A DNA stretch of 64,000 nucleotides from Dyadobacter sp. Leaf189 (GCF_001424405.1 NZ_LMPS01000001.1:555999-619998); one strand, 5' to 3'; positions 8,271-18,251 are shown, numbered from the stretch's first letter. A program made the numbers and translations. Notes: generated by a model from the sequence alone, not told the origin.

Positions 8271-11264
8271 TCAGAAGTTTACGCTAAGTCCAGCTGTGAA
8301 AGTGCGTGTTGTAGGGTACTTGTCACGCTGGTCGCTGCCAGGGAAAAAGCCGGTCATGGATACACCCTCAGGGTCGATTCCCGAGTACTTGGTAATCGTA
8401 GCCAGGTTTAGTCCCGACACGAATACGCGTGCGTTTTTCATTCCTTTGATCAGGTTCACCGGCAAAGTATAGCCCAGTGTCACGTTGTCAATTTTCCAGT
8501 AATCACCTTTTTCAATGTAATTGGAAACATAAACCAGGTCACTGTTCAGCACTTTCCCGTCGATCGGATCGTAGGCAGTTTTGAGCATATTGTAAGCTTT
8601 GTTCCTTGGATTGTTGTAAAACATGCTCTGGAAATTCAGAATATCATATCCGAATGCGCCCCGCATATTCACAGCCAGGTCAAAGCTTTTGAAACGTACC
8701 GAGTTGTTCCAGCCCACTATGTGCTTTGGAATACCATTTCCATAATACTGACGGTCTTCCGGAGTTGCATTTGCGATCGGGATAATCTCTCCGTCTTTAT
8801 TTTCGATCAGCCACGCGCCTTTATCATCCACACCTACCGATTTCCACACAAAAAACCGTCCGATCGGCTCGCCAACTTTCACCCGGTGCGTACTTACCTG
8901 AATCGGTTCGCCCGTATAACCCGCGTCGAAAAAGTCGTTTGCTGCTTCAAATTGATCGTTTGAAAGACTTACCAGCTTGTTCCTGTTGGTAGAATAAGTG
9001 ATGCCGGTATTCCATTGCAGGTTCGCAGTTTGCACCGGTACAAGGTTCAAAAGAATTTCCATCCCATCGTTTTTCATCGTACCTGCATTGATCAGCATCG
9101 AGCTCGTCAGGTAAGGCGGAACCGGCACAGGGAAGTTGTAAAGCAGATCTTTCACCTTGCGGCTGTAAAAATCGATAGATCCATTGATCCTGTTTTTCAT
9201 AAAACCAAAATCAATACCTGCATTCACCTCTTCCTTCTTCTCCCAGCGCAGATCTGGGTTGAAGTTACGGGCTGGGATAAATCCTGGAACCCATTTTCCA
9301 CCAATGTATGCACCTTGTGCGCGGTCAAAATTATAGCTGATCTGCGACAGGTACGGCGCACTGGCAATCGTTCCCGTAACCCCGATACCCGCACGAAGCT
9401 TAATTTCATTCACACCTGAAAGTCCGGCCATGAAATTCTCCTTGCTGATCCGCCAGCCCACAGAAGCCGCCGGGAATGTACCCCATTGGTTGTTGATCCC
9501 GAACCGGGAAGAACCCTCGCGGCGCACACTCGCCATAAACAGGTATTTTTCGTCCAGACTGTAAGTCAAGCGGCCAAAGAAACCTGCCAGTTGCCATTTG
9601 TTCTTGGTACTTCCCATTCCAGCCTGGCCTTTTTGCAAAGCGCCACCTGCGCCGAGGTTGTTCCAGTCGTAAGCGTCAGTCGGGAAGTCCCAGTTGCTCG
9701 CGCTGAAAGCTTCGTAGGTTGCATCCTGCCAGCTGTAACCGCCAAGCAATGTAAAACGGTGTTTACCGAATGATTTGGCATAATTACCGGTCAATTCCAG
9801 CAGGTTTTCATTGTTTGCGTAAGTGCTGCGGTATGCGGTTGCGTTCTGGTTGCTCAATCGTGTCGCCGTATGGTTGAATGTCGTCGAGCCGCCTTCCAGG
9901 TTGCTGTTTTGTACATTGGAAACCAATAATTTGAAGTTCAGGTCCGCGATAGGCGCATAGTCCAGACTTCCGCTCATCCGCATTTCTTTGAATTTGGCAT
10001 CGTAGTTCGACTCGTTGATGAGGGAAACCGGGTTTTCGTAAAAATAACCGTCACGCTCCTGCCACCCACCTGTTTCCGTTCTCACACGGTCGGTGGGGTT
10101 ACGGATAATTGCCTGGCGGTAAATGTAACCGTACGCTGCATCGTTGTCAGCCGGACTCACCGCACCGTTCGTGCTGGTAATGCGGTTGATGATCTGAATG
10201 TTTGTTTTCAGTTTGTTGTCAAACATCGCGTGGTTCAGGTCTGCGCGGCCTGTAAACCGGTTTTGTCCAGACCTCAAAAAGATACCTTCCCAGTTCCGGT
10301 AGTTGACAGACCCTGTAAAGTTGGTCGTGCTGTTTCCGCCGAAGAAAGTCAGGTTGTGGTTGTGGCTGACAGGTTTTTGCATGATCTCGTCAAGCCAGTC
10401 GGTATTGCCGCCGTAATCTTTATAGTCAATGCCTTCACTGATTTTTTGGCGGTAATCGTCGCCGGTAAACAGCTCTGGTCTGCGCGCGATGGTTTGGATA
10501 TTCACATAATTGGAATATTCAACGGTTGCACGCGAGGTACCCCGGTTTTTACGGGTTGTGATCAGAATAACTCCGCCGGTGGCGCGCGTTCCATAAATCG
10601 CAGCCGCTGATCCGTCTTTCAAGACATCTACAGACTCGATGTCCTCCGGCGCAACTGTATTCAAACCGCCCGGAATACCGTCGATCAAAACAAGTGGGTC
10701 AGAGTTTCCATTGATCGAGTTGATACCCCTCAGATTGATCTGCGTGTTTGAACTGGGCGAGCCGCTGGGCGTGGTAATACGTAATCCAGCGACTTTTCCC
10801 TGCACCAGCTGCGCAGCGTCGCGCACGGTTCCTTTGATGAAATCTTCTCTTTTAATACTCGCAACTGAGCTGGTCACATCGCCTTTTTTCTGCGTTCCGT
10901 AACCGATAACCACCACTTCCGAAAGCTGTTTCTGATCTGGCGCCATTTCAATGATCAGTTCGCTCTGGCTGCCTACTACCACTTCCTGGCTCACATAACC
11001 AATGTAGCTCAGGATCAAAGTAGCTTCATCAGGAATGGTCAGTTTGAATTTTCCTTCGGTGTCAGTGGCTGTTCCAATGGAATTATTTCCTTTCACAATA
11101 ATAGTCACACCCGGCAGCGGATTTTTATCCTCGGCGGATACGATCTTGCCCGAAATTTCACGTTCGGCAGCCAGCAGCTGACCGGATAATAGGCATACCA
11201 ATGCAAGACTGCAAAGCAGCCGGCGCGGTATTTCCTGGATCAAGTTAGATAATAGTCTATTCAT
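8271..11264 (-). CDS. SusC/RagA family TonB-dependent outer-membrane receptor
   Basis: TonB-dependent glycan importer of 997 aa. After a signal peptide (cleaved around residue 32, LLAAE) comes a carboxypeptidase-regulatory-like domain (about 33-110; GKIVSAEDKNPLPGVTIIV). Then follow the SusC hallmark EVVVIGYGTQKKGDVTSSV, the plug domain (to about 240; LRGINSINGNSDPLVLIDG, AAAIYGTRATGGVILITT) and a long beta-barrel ending FTAGLSVNF with the usual terminal Phe. It is 56 bp downstream of the ThuA/cupredoxin gene and 9 bp upstream of susD. No dedicated anti-sigma or hybrid sensor gene is adjacent. Confidence 0.95.
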   Translation of the reverse strand: MNRLLSNLIQEIPRRLLCSLALVCLLSGQLLAAEREISGKIVSAEDKNPLPGVTIIVKGNNSIGTATDTEGKFKLTIPDEATLILSYIGYVSQEVVVGSQSELIIEMAPDQKQLSEVVVIGYGTQKKGDVTSSVASIKREDFIKGTVRDAAQLVQGKVAGLRITTPSGSPSSNTQINLRGINSINGNSDPLVLIDGIPGGLNTVAPEDIESVDVLKDGSAAAIYGTRATGGVILITTRKNRGTSRATVEYSNYVNIQTIARRPELFTGDDYRQKISEGIDYKDYGGNTDWLDEIMQKPVSHNHNLTFFGGNSTTNFTGSVNYRNWEGIFLRSGQNRFTGRADLNHAMFDNKLKTNIQIINRITSTNGAVSPADNDAAYGYIYRQAIIRNPTDRVRTETGGWQERDGYFYENPVSLINESNYDAKFKEMRMSGSLDYAPIADLNFKLLVSNVQNSNLEGGSTTFNHTATRLSNQNATAYRSTYANNENLLELTGNYAKSFGKHRFTLLGGYSWQDATYEAFSASNWDFPTDAYDWNNLGAGGALQKGQAGMGSTKNKWQLAGFFGRLTYSLDEKYLFMASVRREGSSRFGINNQWGTFPAASVGWRISKENFMAGLSGVNEIKLRAGIGVTGTIASAPYLSQISYNFDRAQGAYIGGKWVPGFIPARNFNPDLRWEKKEEVNAGIDFGFMKNRINGSIDFYSRKVKDLLYNFPVPVPPYLTSSMLINAGTMKNDGMEILLNLVPVQTANLQWNTGITYSTNRNKLVSLSNDQFEAANDFFDAGYTGEPIQVSTHRVKVGEPIGRFFVWKSVGVDDKGAWLIENKDGEIIPIANATPEDRQYYGNGIPKHIVGWNNSVRFKSFDLAVNMRGAFGYDILNFQSMFYNNPRNKAYNMLKTAYDPIDGKVLNSDLVYVSNYIEKGDYWKIDNVTLGYTLPVNLIKGMKNARVFVSGLNLATITKYSGIDPEGVSMTGFFPGSDQRDKYPTTRTFTAGLSVNF

Positions 11265-11320
11265 GTTTTTTAAGTTAGATGGTGAAAGAATTTTCAGGAG
11301 AAATCTTCTTTTTCATAGGC

Positions 11321-14300
11321 TTATCGTTTTGTATTGTTCGCGACTACTTTCATAGTTCCATTCATGATCCGCCAGTGCCCGGGGACGGTGCAGAGGTAGG
11401 GATATTCACCCGGCTTGTCGGGCGCTATAAATACGAGCGTTGCATTTCCTTCCGGGCTCACGAGCTCTGTTGCGTGCAGTACTTCGGGTATTTTCGGTAC
11501 ATAGTTCAGGGCAATCGCATTGGATTCTCTCGCCAGCAGATCGGCTGCGGCACCTACTTTTTCAAGGCTGCCAGGCGTAGTTACCAGCAGGTTATGCTGC
11601 ATAAAATCAGGGTTAGTGAACTGGATTGTCACTTTCTGGCCTGCTTTTACGGTAAAAGCCTTTTTGTCAAATTTCATTTCATGCTCAATCGTTTTGAGTT
11701 TGATCATCACTGGCTCGCCGATTCCCTTTTTGACCTGAGCTGGCGTTTCAGCGGTGATAGCAGCGACTTTTTTGTCCGACTTATCCTTTACGATCTGGTT
11801 CAACTGCAAGGTGCTTTTGATATCCAGCCAACCTCTGAGCCTGAAATTTTCACTGTATTCTCCCACTCGGTTTTCGTCCCTCAAATCACGTCCGAGGCGG
11901 ATTTCGTCCGGTGTAAATGGTTTGGTAAAAAGCCCGGCCGCTTTTCCTTTCACAGGCGTTTCGTCTTCGATCGCCAATGTCATTTCTCCATTTTCAGAAA
12001 GCGTTGCGAATGCATTGAAACGCTCGTCTGGTACCTTTTTCGTGGAAGTAACCTGATAAGATTTTCCATTCTGTTTGACCAGCCAATGCAATTTTCCATT
12101 GTCGATAAAGAGGCTGTATCCATTCTCTTTATTCCCCTGCGAAGCAACCACGCCTGAAAGTTCCTCGTCGGCTTTGGTAATAATCGCCTTGATCTGCAAC
12201 TCTTTATTAGCAATATCAGGAGGAAAAATGGGCGGCGACCAGAGGTTAAGTACATAAGTTTCCTGAACCAAACCCCGCTCAATGCGCGCAGTTAATGTGG
12301 AATCTTTGAGCTTTGCAGCCGCATTCTTAAATCCAGCTTCATGCTTGATCACGCCTGAAAAAATGGCTTGTGCCAGGTATTCATCCGCCGCATTTTCAGA
12401 ATCCTGACCAGCCAGATAAAGCATTCTGCCGATCTCTTCCGAGGCCGGTAAATCCGTCAATGCGTGCACGGTTGCAAGGCGCACTTTCAGGTCGGGATCT
12501 TCCAGAGACTTTGTCCATTTTAATGCAGAAAGCGTTTTGTCGTTTCTTGGTAAAAGCTTCACTGCATTCTTGCGAACACCGGCGGCCGGGTGACGAACTG
12601 CGCGCACCAAAGTATGGTAAGCCGTCTCGTTCGTCTCGTAAGCGCCGAGTCCATCCAAAGTCCACAATGCATGCACAGCGGGACTGTTGAGGCCGATTTC
12701 GTCGACAGTCTGATCATTTACAATCTTCAAAAGCTCGGGGATCAATGCAGTTTGTTTCCCTTCTACGATCAGCCGCTGCGCCGTAGTGCGCCAGAACATA
12801 TTGTCGTTTTTCAATGCAGCTAGCAAGCTGGCTCCGTCATTTTTATCCAGTTTTACCGGTGAATAAGATTTTGCTTTTTTGTAAACCACCCTGTATATAC
12901 GTCCGTGTTTATTGTCCCGGAGCGGATTGATATAAGCATTGCCTTTTCCATTCTCAAATCCTCGTGGAGTAGGGTTGTGCTGGATAATGAAGCTGTACCA
13001 GTCGGCCACCCACACGGCCCCGTCGGGACCAACTTCGGCGTGAACCGGTGAAAACCATTCGTCGGAACTGGCCAGCAAATTGTAGCCATTTTTCTCTTTG
13101 TAACCCGCGCCTTTCGGGTTTAATCTTGCCTGGTAAAGCAAGCGACCTGTCGGCTCGCAAACAAATGCAGTATTGTTCCAATAGGATTTCGGGAAATTGC
13201 GGGCGGTGTATAAATTATGTCCGGCAGCAGCTGTAAACCCACCGTGGAAATCTACCTGGCGCAATGCAGGTGTGAGGTAATTCATATCGTAATGCGAATC
13301 CAGCTTGTACACCGTATTCCCTGATCCGTCGGCCACCGAACGTTTTACATATTCGAGCGGCATCGCAAAATGCCCGCTGTAATTACCATTTGCTGTTGAA
13401 ATGAATACTTCGAAATCTTCCGAAAAACCGAGTCCCCAAGTGTTGTTGGAAGTGCGGCCGATGTATTCCAGGTTTTTTCCATTGGTATCAAAACGGTAAA
13501 TACCCTGACTGAAATTCGTCGCTTTTCCATTCACATCGCCTCTGTAACCCGCGTATCCCAAAACACCCCAAACCTTATTATCCAAGCCATATTTCAAATT
13601 CGATGGGCCCGCATGCGTATCGCTCTTGCCCCAGCCGCTGATGATATTTTCACGAACATCGGCCTTGTCGTCTCCATTGGTATCTTTGAAGAAAATGAAA
13701 TGCGGCGCCTGCGCTACGATCACACCGCCATTTGCGAAAGTGAGGCTGGTCGGGATATTCAGTCCGTCGGCAAAAACGGTAAACTTGTCCGCTTTTCCGT
13801 CGCCATTGGTATCCTCGCAAATCTTGATCCGGTCTTTACCGGTACCTTCTTCATTGCGGATTTCGTTGGGGTAATCTTCCGTTTCAATGATCCAGAGTCT
13901 GCCTTTTTCATCCCACGCCATGGCAATAGGTTTTACGATATCCGGCTCGGAAGCAAATAGTTGCAAATCAAAATCAACAGGTACCTGGATCAGTTTTTGT
14001 GATTCGGCAGGAGATAATGGAAGCTGGAATTTCGGAGCCGGATCGCGTCTTTCATAGTTGGGAACTTCGGCATCTTTAAACTCCATTACGGGCAATCTGA
14101 ATTGCGCCAGACTTTCTTTCGCCTTGTCGTTCACAGCCCACATTACCCCGTTTGCAACCAGATCGTGGAAACCTTTCTGCTTCCAGGTACGCTCGTCGTG
14201 ACCGTAAGCAGTATAAAAAACACGTCCTTTTCCCTGCGTCCGCACCCACGTCCAGGGTTCGTGGTGATCGCCTTCAATGCGTTCCTGCAATACCTCAATG

Positions 14301-14842
14301 TCGGGATTGATCTTGTGGTGAACGTAAGTCTCGTCCCAGGTTTCAAACGGTTTCAAACCCGCCATAACCGGATGCTCCGGCTTTGTAATCGGTGCAGTGA
14401 ATGTTCCATACTTATGCGTATTAAACTGCGCCCCGACAGCTTTGATATACCAATCCGAATTTTGAAAACAGAAAGAAGCCGCATGCAGCGGAATCAATGC
14501 TTTTCCACCTTCTACAAAATCCTTCATAGCAGCTTCCTGCGCATTCGTGATCGTATTATGATTGGCATAAATCATCAAACCATCATACTGGCTCAACGTT
14601 TCAGGATTCAGATCATTGAGGTCGGAAGTATAAGTAAGATTAATGCCTTTCTGAAAAAGCGGCAGGGAAAGCATTGGAAAGAACTTTTCCGAAAAATGAT
14701 GCCGACTATCGTGACCAAGGAACAGGATTTCGATCCGGCGGCCTTCTGCCGAAGAAGTCACAGATTTGTTACCTGAACCTGGCTTCTTGGCACAGCCGCC
14801 GAGAATGATAAAGCAAATGAAGAGTAGTAAAAGGTTTTTCAT
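11321..14842 (-). CDS. ThuA / membrane-bound dehydrogenase / HEAT / LamG-like / cupredoxin lipoprotein
   Basis: A 1173-aa exported multidomain protein with a lipobox (ILGGCAKK). Domains in order: ThuA-like glutamine-amidotransferase fold (about 30-240, TYVHHKINPD, GRVFYTAYGHDERTW); a propeller of the putative membrane-bound dehydrogenase type (about 270-650, with CEDTNGDGKADK, HAGPSNLKYG, PTGRLLY); HEAT-like repeats (about 680-840); a concanavalin/LamG-like domain (about 865-1010); and a C-terminal blue-copper domain (about 1046-1171). The last keeps the likely ligands His (DFMQHN), Cys (YLCTVPGHW), His and Met (IMNGTM). There is no CXXCH heme motif. A paralogue at 28323-32084 swaps the fourth domain. 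Its place ahead of susCD suggests periplasmic oxidation or remodelling of an imported sugar (inference). Confidence 0.88.
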   Translation of the reverse strand: MKNLLLLFICFIILGGCAKKPGSGNKSVTSSAEGRRIEILFLGHDSRHHFSEKFFPMLSLPLFQKGINLTYTSDLNDLNPETLSQYDGLMIYANHNTITNAQEAAMKDFVEGGKALIPLHAASFCFQNSDWYIKAVGAQFNTHKYGTFTAPITKPEHPVMAGLKPFETWDETYVHHKINPDIEVLQERIEGDHHEPWTWVRTQGKGRVFYTAYGHDERTWKQKGFHDLVANGVMWAVNDKAKESLAQFRLPVMEFKDAEVPNYERRDPAPKFQLPLSPAESQKLIQVPVDFDLQLFASEPDIVKPIAMAWDEKGRLWIIETEDYPNEIRNEEGTGKDRIKICEDTNGDGKADKFTVFADGLNIPTSLTFANGGVIVAQAPHFIFFKDTNGDDKADVRENIISGWGKSDTHAGPSNLKYGLDNKVWGVLGYAGYRGDVNGKATNFSQGIYRFDTNGKNLEYIGRTSNNTWGLGFSEDFEVFISTANGNYSGHFAMPLEYVKRSVADGSGNTVYKLDSHYDMNYLTPALRQVDFHGGFTAAAGHNLYTARNFPKSYWNNTAFVCEPTGRLLYQARLNPKGAGYKEKNGYNLLASSDEWFSPVHAEVGPDGAVWVADWYSFIIQHNPTPRGFENGKGNAYINPLRDNKHGRIYRVVYKKAKSYSPVKLDKNDGASLLAALKNDNMFWRTTAQRLIVEGKQTALIPELLKIVNDQTVDEIGLNSPAVHALWTLDGLGAYETNETAYHTLVRAVRHPAAGVRKNAVKLLPRNDKTLSALKWTKSLEDPDLKVRLATVHALTDLPASEEIGRMLYLAGQDSENAADEYLAQAIFSGVIKHEAGFKNAAAKLKDSTLTARIERGLVQETYVLNLWSPPIFPPDIANKELQIKAIITKADEELSGVVASQGNKENGYSLFIDNGKLHWLVKQNGKSYQVTSTKKVPDERFNAFATLSENGEMTLAIEDETPVKGKAAGLFTKPFTPDEIRLGRDLRDENRVGEYSENFRLRGWLDIKSTLQLNQIVKDKSDKKVAAITAETPAQVKKGIGEPVMIKLKTIEHEMKFDKKAFTVKAGQKVTIQFTNPDFMQHNLLVTTPGSLEKVGAAADLLARESNAIALNYVPKIPEVLHATELVSPEGNATLVFIAPDKPGEYPYLCTVPGHWRIMNGTMKVVANNTKR

Positions 14843-14879
14843 GATTCATGGGTTTTATTGATAGCGATAGTGCACGAGG

Positions 14880-15214
14880 CATCTCGCATTTTGCTTCGGC
14901 CGCCGGGCAGTCGAAGGGCCAAGCACAATGCTGCATCCAGCGGTACTTTGTAGCGTGGTCGCCATTTGCTTCGACTGCGCTCAGCATGACAAGGCTGGTG
15001 AGCGCGACACTTTTGTCACCCTGTTTCCCCTTATTCGCCCCGAGCGCCCCTTTTGTCACCCTGAGCGCAGTCGAAGGGCAGGCACAATGCTAATAGCAAC
15101 CGTACTTTGTAGCGTTATCGCCCTTTTGCTTCGACCGCCCGGCGGCCCGGTCCGCTCAGCATGACAAGGCTGGTGAGCGCTACACTTTTGTCACCCTGAG
15201 CGCAGTCGAAGGGC
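14880..15214. repeat. Composite palindromic-repeat cluster in a 374-bp intergenic gap
   Basis: The gap between the ThuA-fusion gene and the S9 peptidase contains no convincing gene. It holds copies of the 25-nt core tgtcaccctgagcgcagtcg+aaggg at 15054-15078 and 15189-15213, together with reverse-oriented and degenerate copies near 14895-14920, 14970-14995 and 15125-15165. Two long units (about 14908-15032 and 15069-15205) share cacaatgct, gtactttgtagcg and tgacaaggctggtgagcgc, which shows a tandem duplication with later insertions. The core recurs at three other intergenic sites in the window. Confidence 0.85.
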
Positions 15215-15216
15215 CA

Positions 15217-17517
15217 CTACTGCGTCACTGCCACCTTATTCCGCCCCGGCGGATCTACTTCCAGCAACTTTTTCACAAAAAAGTCCCGCTTCTTCCTTCT
15301 TCCATAAGTTCCCCCATCGCTGTGGCCCATTCCCGGGATTGTCAGCAATTCAAAATCTTTATTCGCCTTGATCAATGCATCTGCCACTCGGTAAGTCGAT
15401 TCTGGTGGTACATTGGTGTCGGCCTCGCCCACGATCAGTAGCAAATCTCCCTGCAATTTTGCTGCGTTGGTTACATTCGATTGTTCGTCGTAGTGCTTGC
15501 CCACGGGGTAGCCCATCCATTGTTCGTTCCACCATTGCTTGTCCACACGGTTGTCGTGGCAGCCACAGGCGGAAACTGCGGCGTCGTAAAATCCGGGGTG
15601 GAAAAGCAGTGCGCCCAATGAATTCTGGCCGCCCGCCGAGGTGCCGTAAACGCCCACTTTGGTAGAATCAATGTAAGGATACTTTACTGCCAGCGCCTTC
15701 ATCCAGGCAATTCGATCGGGGAAACCGGCGTCGGCCAGGTTTTTCCAGCAAACGTCATGAAATGCCTTTGAACGGTTTGCAGTGCCCATTCCGTCCATTT
15801 GAACCACGATGAAGCCCAGCTCGGCCATACTCTGCATTTCACCATAATGCCTGAAAGCTTTGGGCACAAACGAATCCTGCGGACCCGCATAAATGTTCTC
15901 AATGATCGGGTATTTTTTGTTCGGGTCGAATGTGCTTGGCCTGTACACAATCCCCCAGGTATCCGTTTTGCCGTCGCGCCCTTTTGCGCTGAAAATTTCG
16001 GGTAACTTGAAGCCCAGCGATAGATATTTCGAAATATCAGCCTCTTCCAGCTTCATAACCAGCGACGCGTCAGACGTTTTGTGCAGCTCCATTACTGGCG
16101 GGCTCGTCATCGTTGAGTAAGTGTCAATATAATAGCTGCGATCAGGTGAGAAGGTAAGCTGGTGGTGGGCTTTTGCGTGGTTTGTAAGTTTTACCAATCC
16201 GGTTCCGTCAAACTTAACACGGTAATAGTGCATGTGATAAGGATCTTCATCCGCATTCATCCCATTGGCCCTGAACCATACTTCGCGCTTTTGCGTATCA
16301 ATGCTGTCAATATCGCGCACCACCCAGTCGCCTTTGGTGATCTGATTTTTGATCTTGCCCGATTTTTCGTCCACCAGGTACAAATGCCGCCAGCCGTCTT
16401 TTTCCGAAGACCAGATGATCTCGTGCTCCTTGGGCAGGTAATGTGTGTAAATAAGGTTTTGGTAAATGAATGTGTCGGTCTTCTCGTCGACGATATTTTT
16501 GGTATCGCCATTCGCTGCATTCACTTCAATTACCCTGAAACGCTGATGCCCGCGGTCTACTTTTTCGTAGGTAAAATGTTGCGGATCGCCTTCCCGCCAG
16601 CGGATGACCGGCACATTGAAGAAATCGATCTTTTCGGATTTTACCTTGGTCAGCGCTTTGCTTTTTGTATTGATCACGAACATTTCGTAGCTCGTAAATT
16701 CATCACCAGGCTGTGCGTAACCCCGCGTTTTCACTTCGCCTCTTGTTGTATTTGGGAGTGAAGAAAGAATGTAGCTTACCTCTCTTTCTTCTTGTTTATC
16801 AATTCGATAGCAAACAATATACTGTCCATCGGGCGACCAGCTTAACTCGCCGAATGGTCGCAGCGGATTACCTTCGTAAGTGAGCTGTTTTGCATCTTTT
16901 CCGCCGGTAGTGCCGAGGTAAATGTTTCCATTCAGGACAAATGCTTTCTGCTTTTTGTCTGGTGAAACACTGTCAGCACGGAAAGGCCTCCACCTGCTTG
17001 ATTGTCTTGTCCAGCCAATTTCCTTTGGCTCCTCAATGGCAGGTTTTTCGATCTTTTTGGCAGTGTTTTCTTTGCTGTCGTAGGCGTACCATTTGTTGTC
17101 AGCTTGTATGTAGATCGTGTTTTTTGTATTGTCGAAACGTAAACCCTGCAGCAACAACTTTTCCGCAGAAAAGGTAGTATCAGCCGCTTTTGAAAGCGCT
17201 TTTGCTACTTTCTCATTCTCAAATGCCTTTGTTTTTTTGCCTTTTACCGCATCAACGTATATGTACTCCGTCAGGCTGTCTTTCAGGATATTCCTGTACC
17301 AGAATGATTTTCCGTCGGCTTGCCAGCCAGGCTGAATGCTGGTTTTCAGCACCGAGCCCTTTGTGAGAGAATCCATCAATTCCATATGCTTGTATGCCTT
17401 AGAAATTTCCTCCCGGGTTGGCTTGTAAGCCGGTAATTGGGCATGAGCAACGTGCGCTAGTAAACACAGCGTAGCCAAAGTTCTGACCTTTCCTATATAA
17501 AGATTAAAGAAGCTCAT
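15217..17517 (-). CDS. S9 family prolyl oligopeptidase / DPP-IV-like serine peptidase
   Basis: Exported 766-aa serine peptidase. A signal peptide (about 1-26, ending AHAQ) is followed by an eight-bladed-propeller DPP-IV N-terminal domain (about 100-480) and an alpha/beta hydrolase catalytic domain. The triad is visible: Ser in GTSAGG near residue 627, Asp in EADTNVPPEST near 699 and His in GMGHSDGG near 731. The oxyanion Tyr lies in ENIYAGPQ. Family members remove dipeptides or oligopeptides from proline-containing chains in the periplasm. A short hairpin (tctgcc/ggcaga, 17567-17584) lies in the leader. The stop is directly beside the palindromic cluster downstream. Confidence 0.92.
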   Translation of the reverse strand: MSFFNLYIGKVRTLATLCLLAHVAHAQLPAYKPTREEISKAYKHMELMDSLTKGSVLKTSIQPGWQADGKSFWYRNILKDSLTEYIYVDAVKGKKTKAFENEKVAKALSKAADTTFSAEKLLLQGLRFDNTKNTIYIQADNKWYAYDSKENTAKKIEKPAIEEPKEIGWTRQSSRWRPFRADSVSPDKKQKAFVLNGNIYLGTTGGKDAKQLTYEGNPLRPFGELSWSPDGQYIVCYRIDKQEEREVSYILSSLPNTTRGEVKTRGYAQPGDEFTSYEMFVINTKSKALTKVKSEKIDFFNVPVIRWREGDPQHFTYEKVDRGHQRFRVIEVNAANGDTKNIVDEKTDTFIYQNLIYTHYLPKEHEIIWSSEKDGWRHLYLVDEKSGKIKNQITKGDWVVRDIDSIDTQKREVWFRANGMNADEDPYHMHYYRVKFDGTGLVKLTNHAKAHHQLTFSPDRSYYIDTYSTMTSPPVMELHKTSDASLVMKLEEADISKYLSLGFKLPEIFSAKGRDGKTDTWGIVYRPSTFDPNKKYPIIENIYAGPQDSFVPKAFRHYGEMQSMAELGFIVVQMDGMGTANRSKAFHDVCWKNLADAGFPDRIAWMKALAVKYPYIDSTKVGVYGTSAGGQNSLGALLFHPGFYDAAVSACGCHDNRVDKQWWNEQWMGYPVGKHYDEQSNVTNAAKLQGDLLLIVGEADTNVPPESTYRVADALIKANKDFELLTIPGMGHSDGGTYGRRKKRDFFVKKLLEVDPPGRNKVAVTQ

Positions 17518-17654
17518 TTACAGTATTTTACAAGGTTTTAGGATTGTAAAGACAATAGCAGATCTGTCTGCCTTTTTGGGCAGAATACGGACTGTTTAAA
17601 CTTTAAAACACGAATTGCTCTTATTGTCTATATGTAAAATTAGACCTAACCCTG

Positions 17655-18050
17655 ATGATAAACTTGGTAGAAATTAGCGGCTTTTTTACCGATATTAACT
17701 TAAATCAAGCTGAGCTTTGGCATTCGAGGCAATTTGGAGGATTATATTTGGTGGATTTAGTGGATGGGCGAATTAAAGATGGAGTTATGACAATGTTATT
17801 CAGACCTCAATCAGATCCTGATAGGTTTGAACAAGTATTTTGGCGATTGTTTGAGTTCATACCCCGTATAGTCAAACTTCAAGGTACGATGAAGGACTTG
17901 TTGTTCCTGCTTCTTGTTTCCAGTTCAGCAGGGGAAAGCCGTTTACCCGTGGTGAGTTCCGGTGTCAATTTCGTGCTTTTAACTTTGTCAAGATACTCCC
18001 ATTTGAGTCTTTCGCCTTTTGAGGGTGGGGTTTTCATGCTAGTGTTGTGA
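17655..18050 (+). CDS. Uncertain hypothetical ORF (131 codons)
   Basis: This open frame lies in the AT-rich gap 17518-18592. Its first 75 codons (to about 17880) have a plausible protein composition, with segments such as LWHSRQFGGLYLVDLVDG and RFEQVFWRLFEF. The last third is Leu/Ser-rich in the way expected of an antisense reading, and it overlaps a better minus-strand ORF at 17879-18037. I recognise no family. It may be a 5' fragment of a broken gene. The rest of the gap (18051-18250) shows nothing I can support. Confidence 0.25.
   Translation: MINLVEISGFFTDINLNQAELWHSRQFGGLYLVDLVDGRIKDGVMTMLFRPQSDPDRFEQVFWRLFEFIPRIVKLQGTMKDLLFLLLVSSSAGESRLPVVSSGVNFVLLTLSRYSHLSLSPFEGGVFMLVL
17879..18037 (-). 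CDS. Small basic hypothetical protein (52 aa)
   Basis: A minus-strand ATG-to-TGA frame encoding a Lys/Arg/Glu-rich peptide beginning MKTPPSKGERLKWEYLDKVK and ending NNKSFIVP. The composition is that of a real small protein, while the opposing frame is Leu/Ser-rich, so I judge this strand the more likely coding strand for this stretch. No family is recognised and no partner gene is adjacent. Confidence 0.33.
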   Translation of the reverse strand: MKTPPSKGERLKWEYLDKVKSTKLTPELTTGKRLSPAELETRSRNNKSFIVP

Positions 18051-18251
18051 TTACGTATTAACTGTTAATTGTTTGAAATTTAGTCGAATATAGCAAAAGC
18101 AGAATAGCCGTCCATCTTGAATCGAATAATTTTTAACCCTTTGATCAACCCTTTTTTGCATTATTCGCCAAAGATGCTAAGTTCATTGCGTCCAAATCTT
18201 CCTGAGCACGGCTAATGGTGTAATCAGTTTTACAAACATTACTATACTATC

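Noticed and set aside
11279..12157. 292-codon plus-strand frame
   Set aside because: Antisense to the ThuA/cupredoxin gene, where the domain motifs and copper ligands are on the minus strand.
14102..14776. 224-codon plus-strand frame
   Set aside because: Antisense to the ThuA domain of the same gene; no coherent protein features.
11321..14842. Cytochrome c domain in the ThuA-dehydrogenase protein
   Set aside because: Relatives in other phyla carry one, but no CXXCH motif is present in either paralogue here; the C-terminal domain is a cupredoxin.
14880..15214. CRISPR-like repeat array
   Set aside because: Repeats are palindromic, unevenly spaced and mixed in orientation; there are no regular unique spacers and no cas genes.
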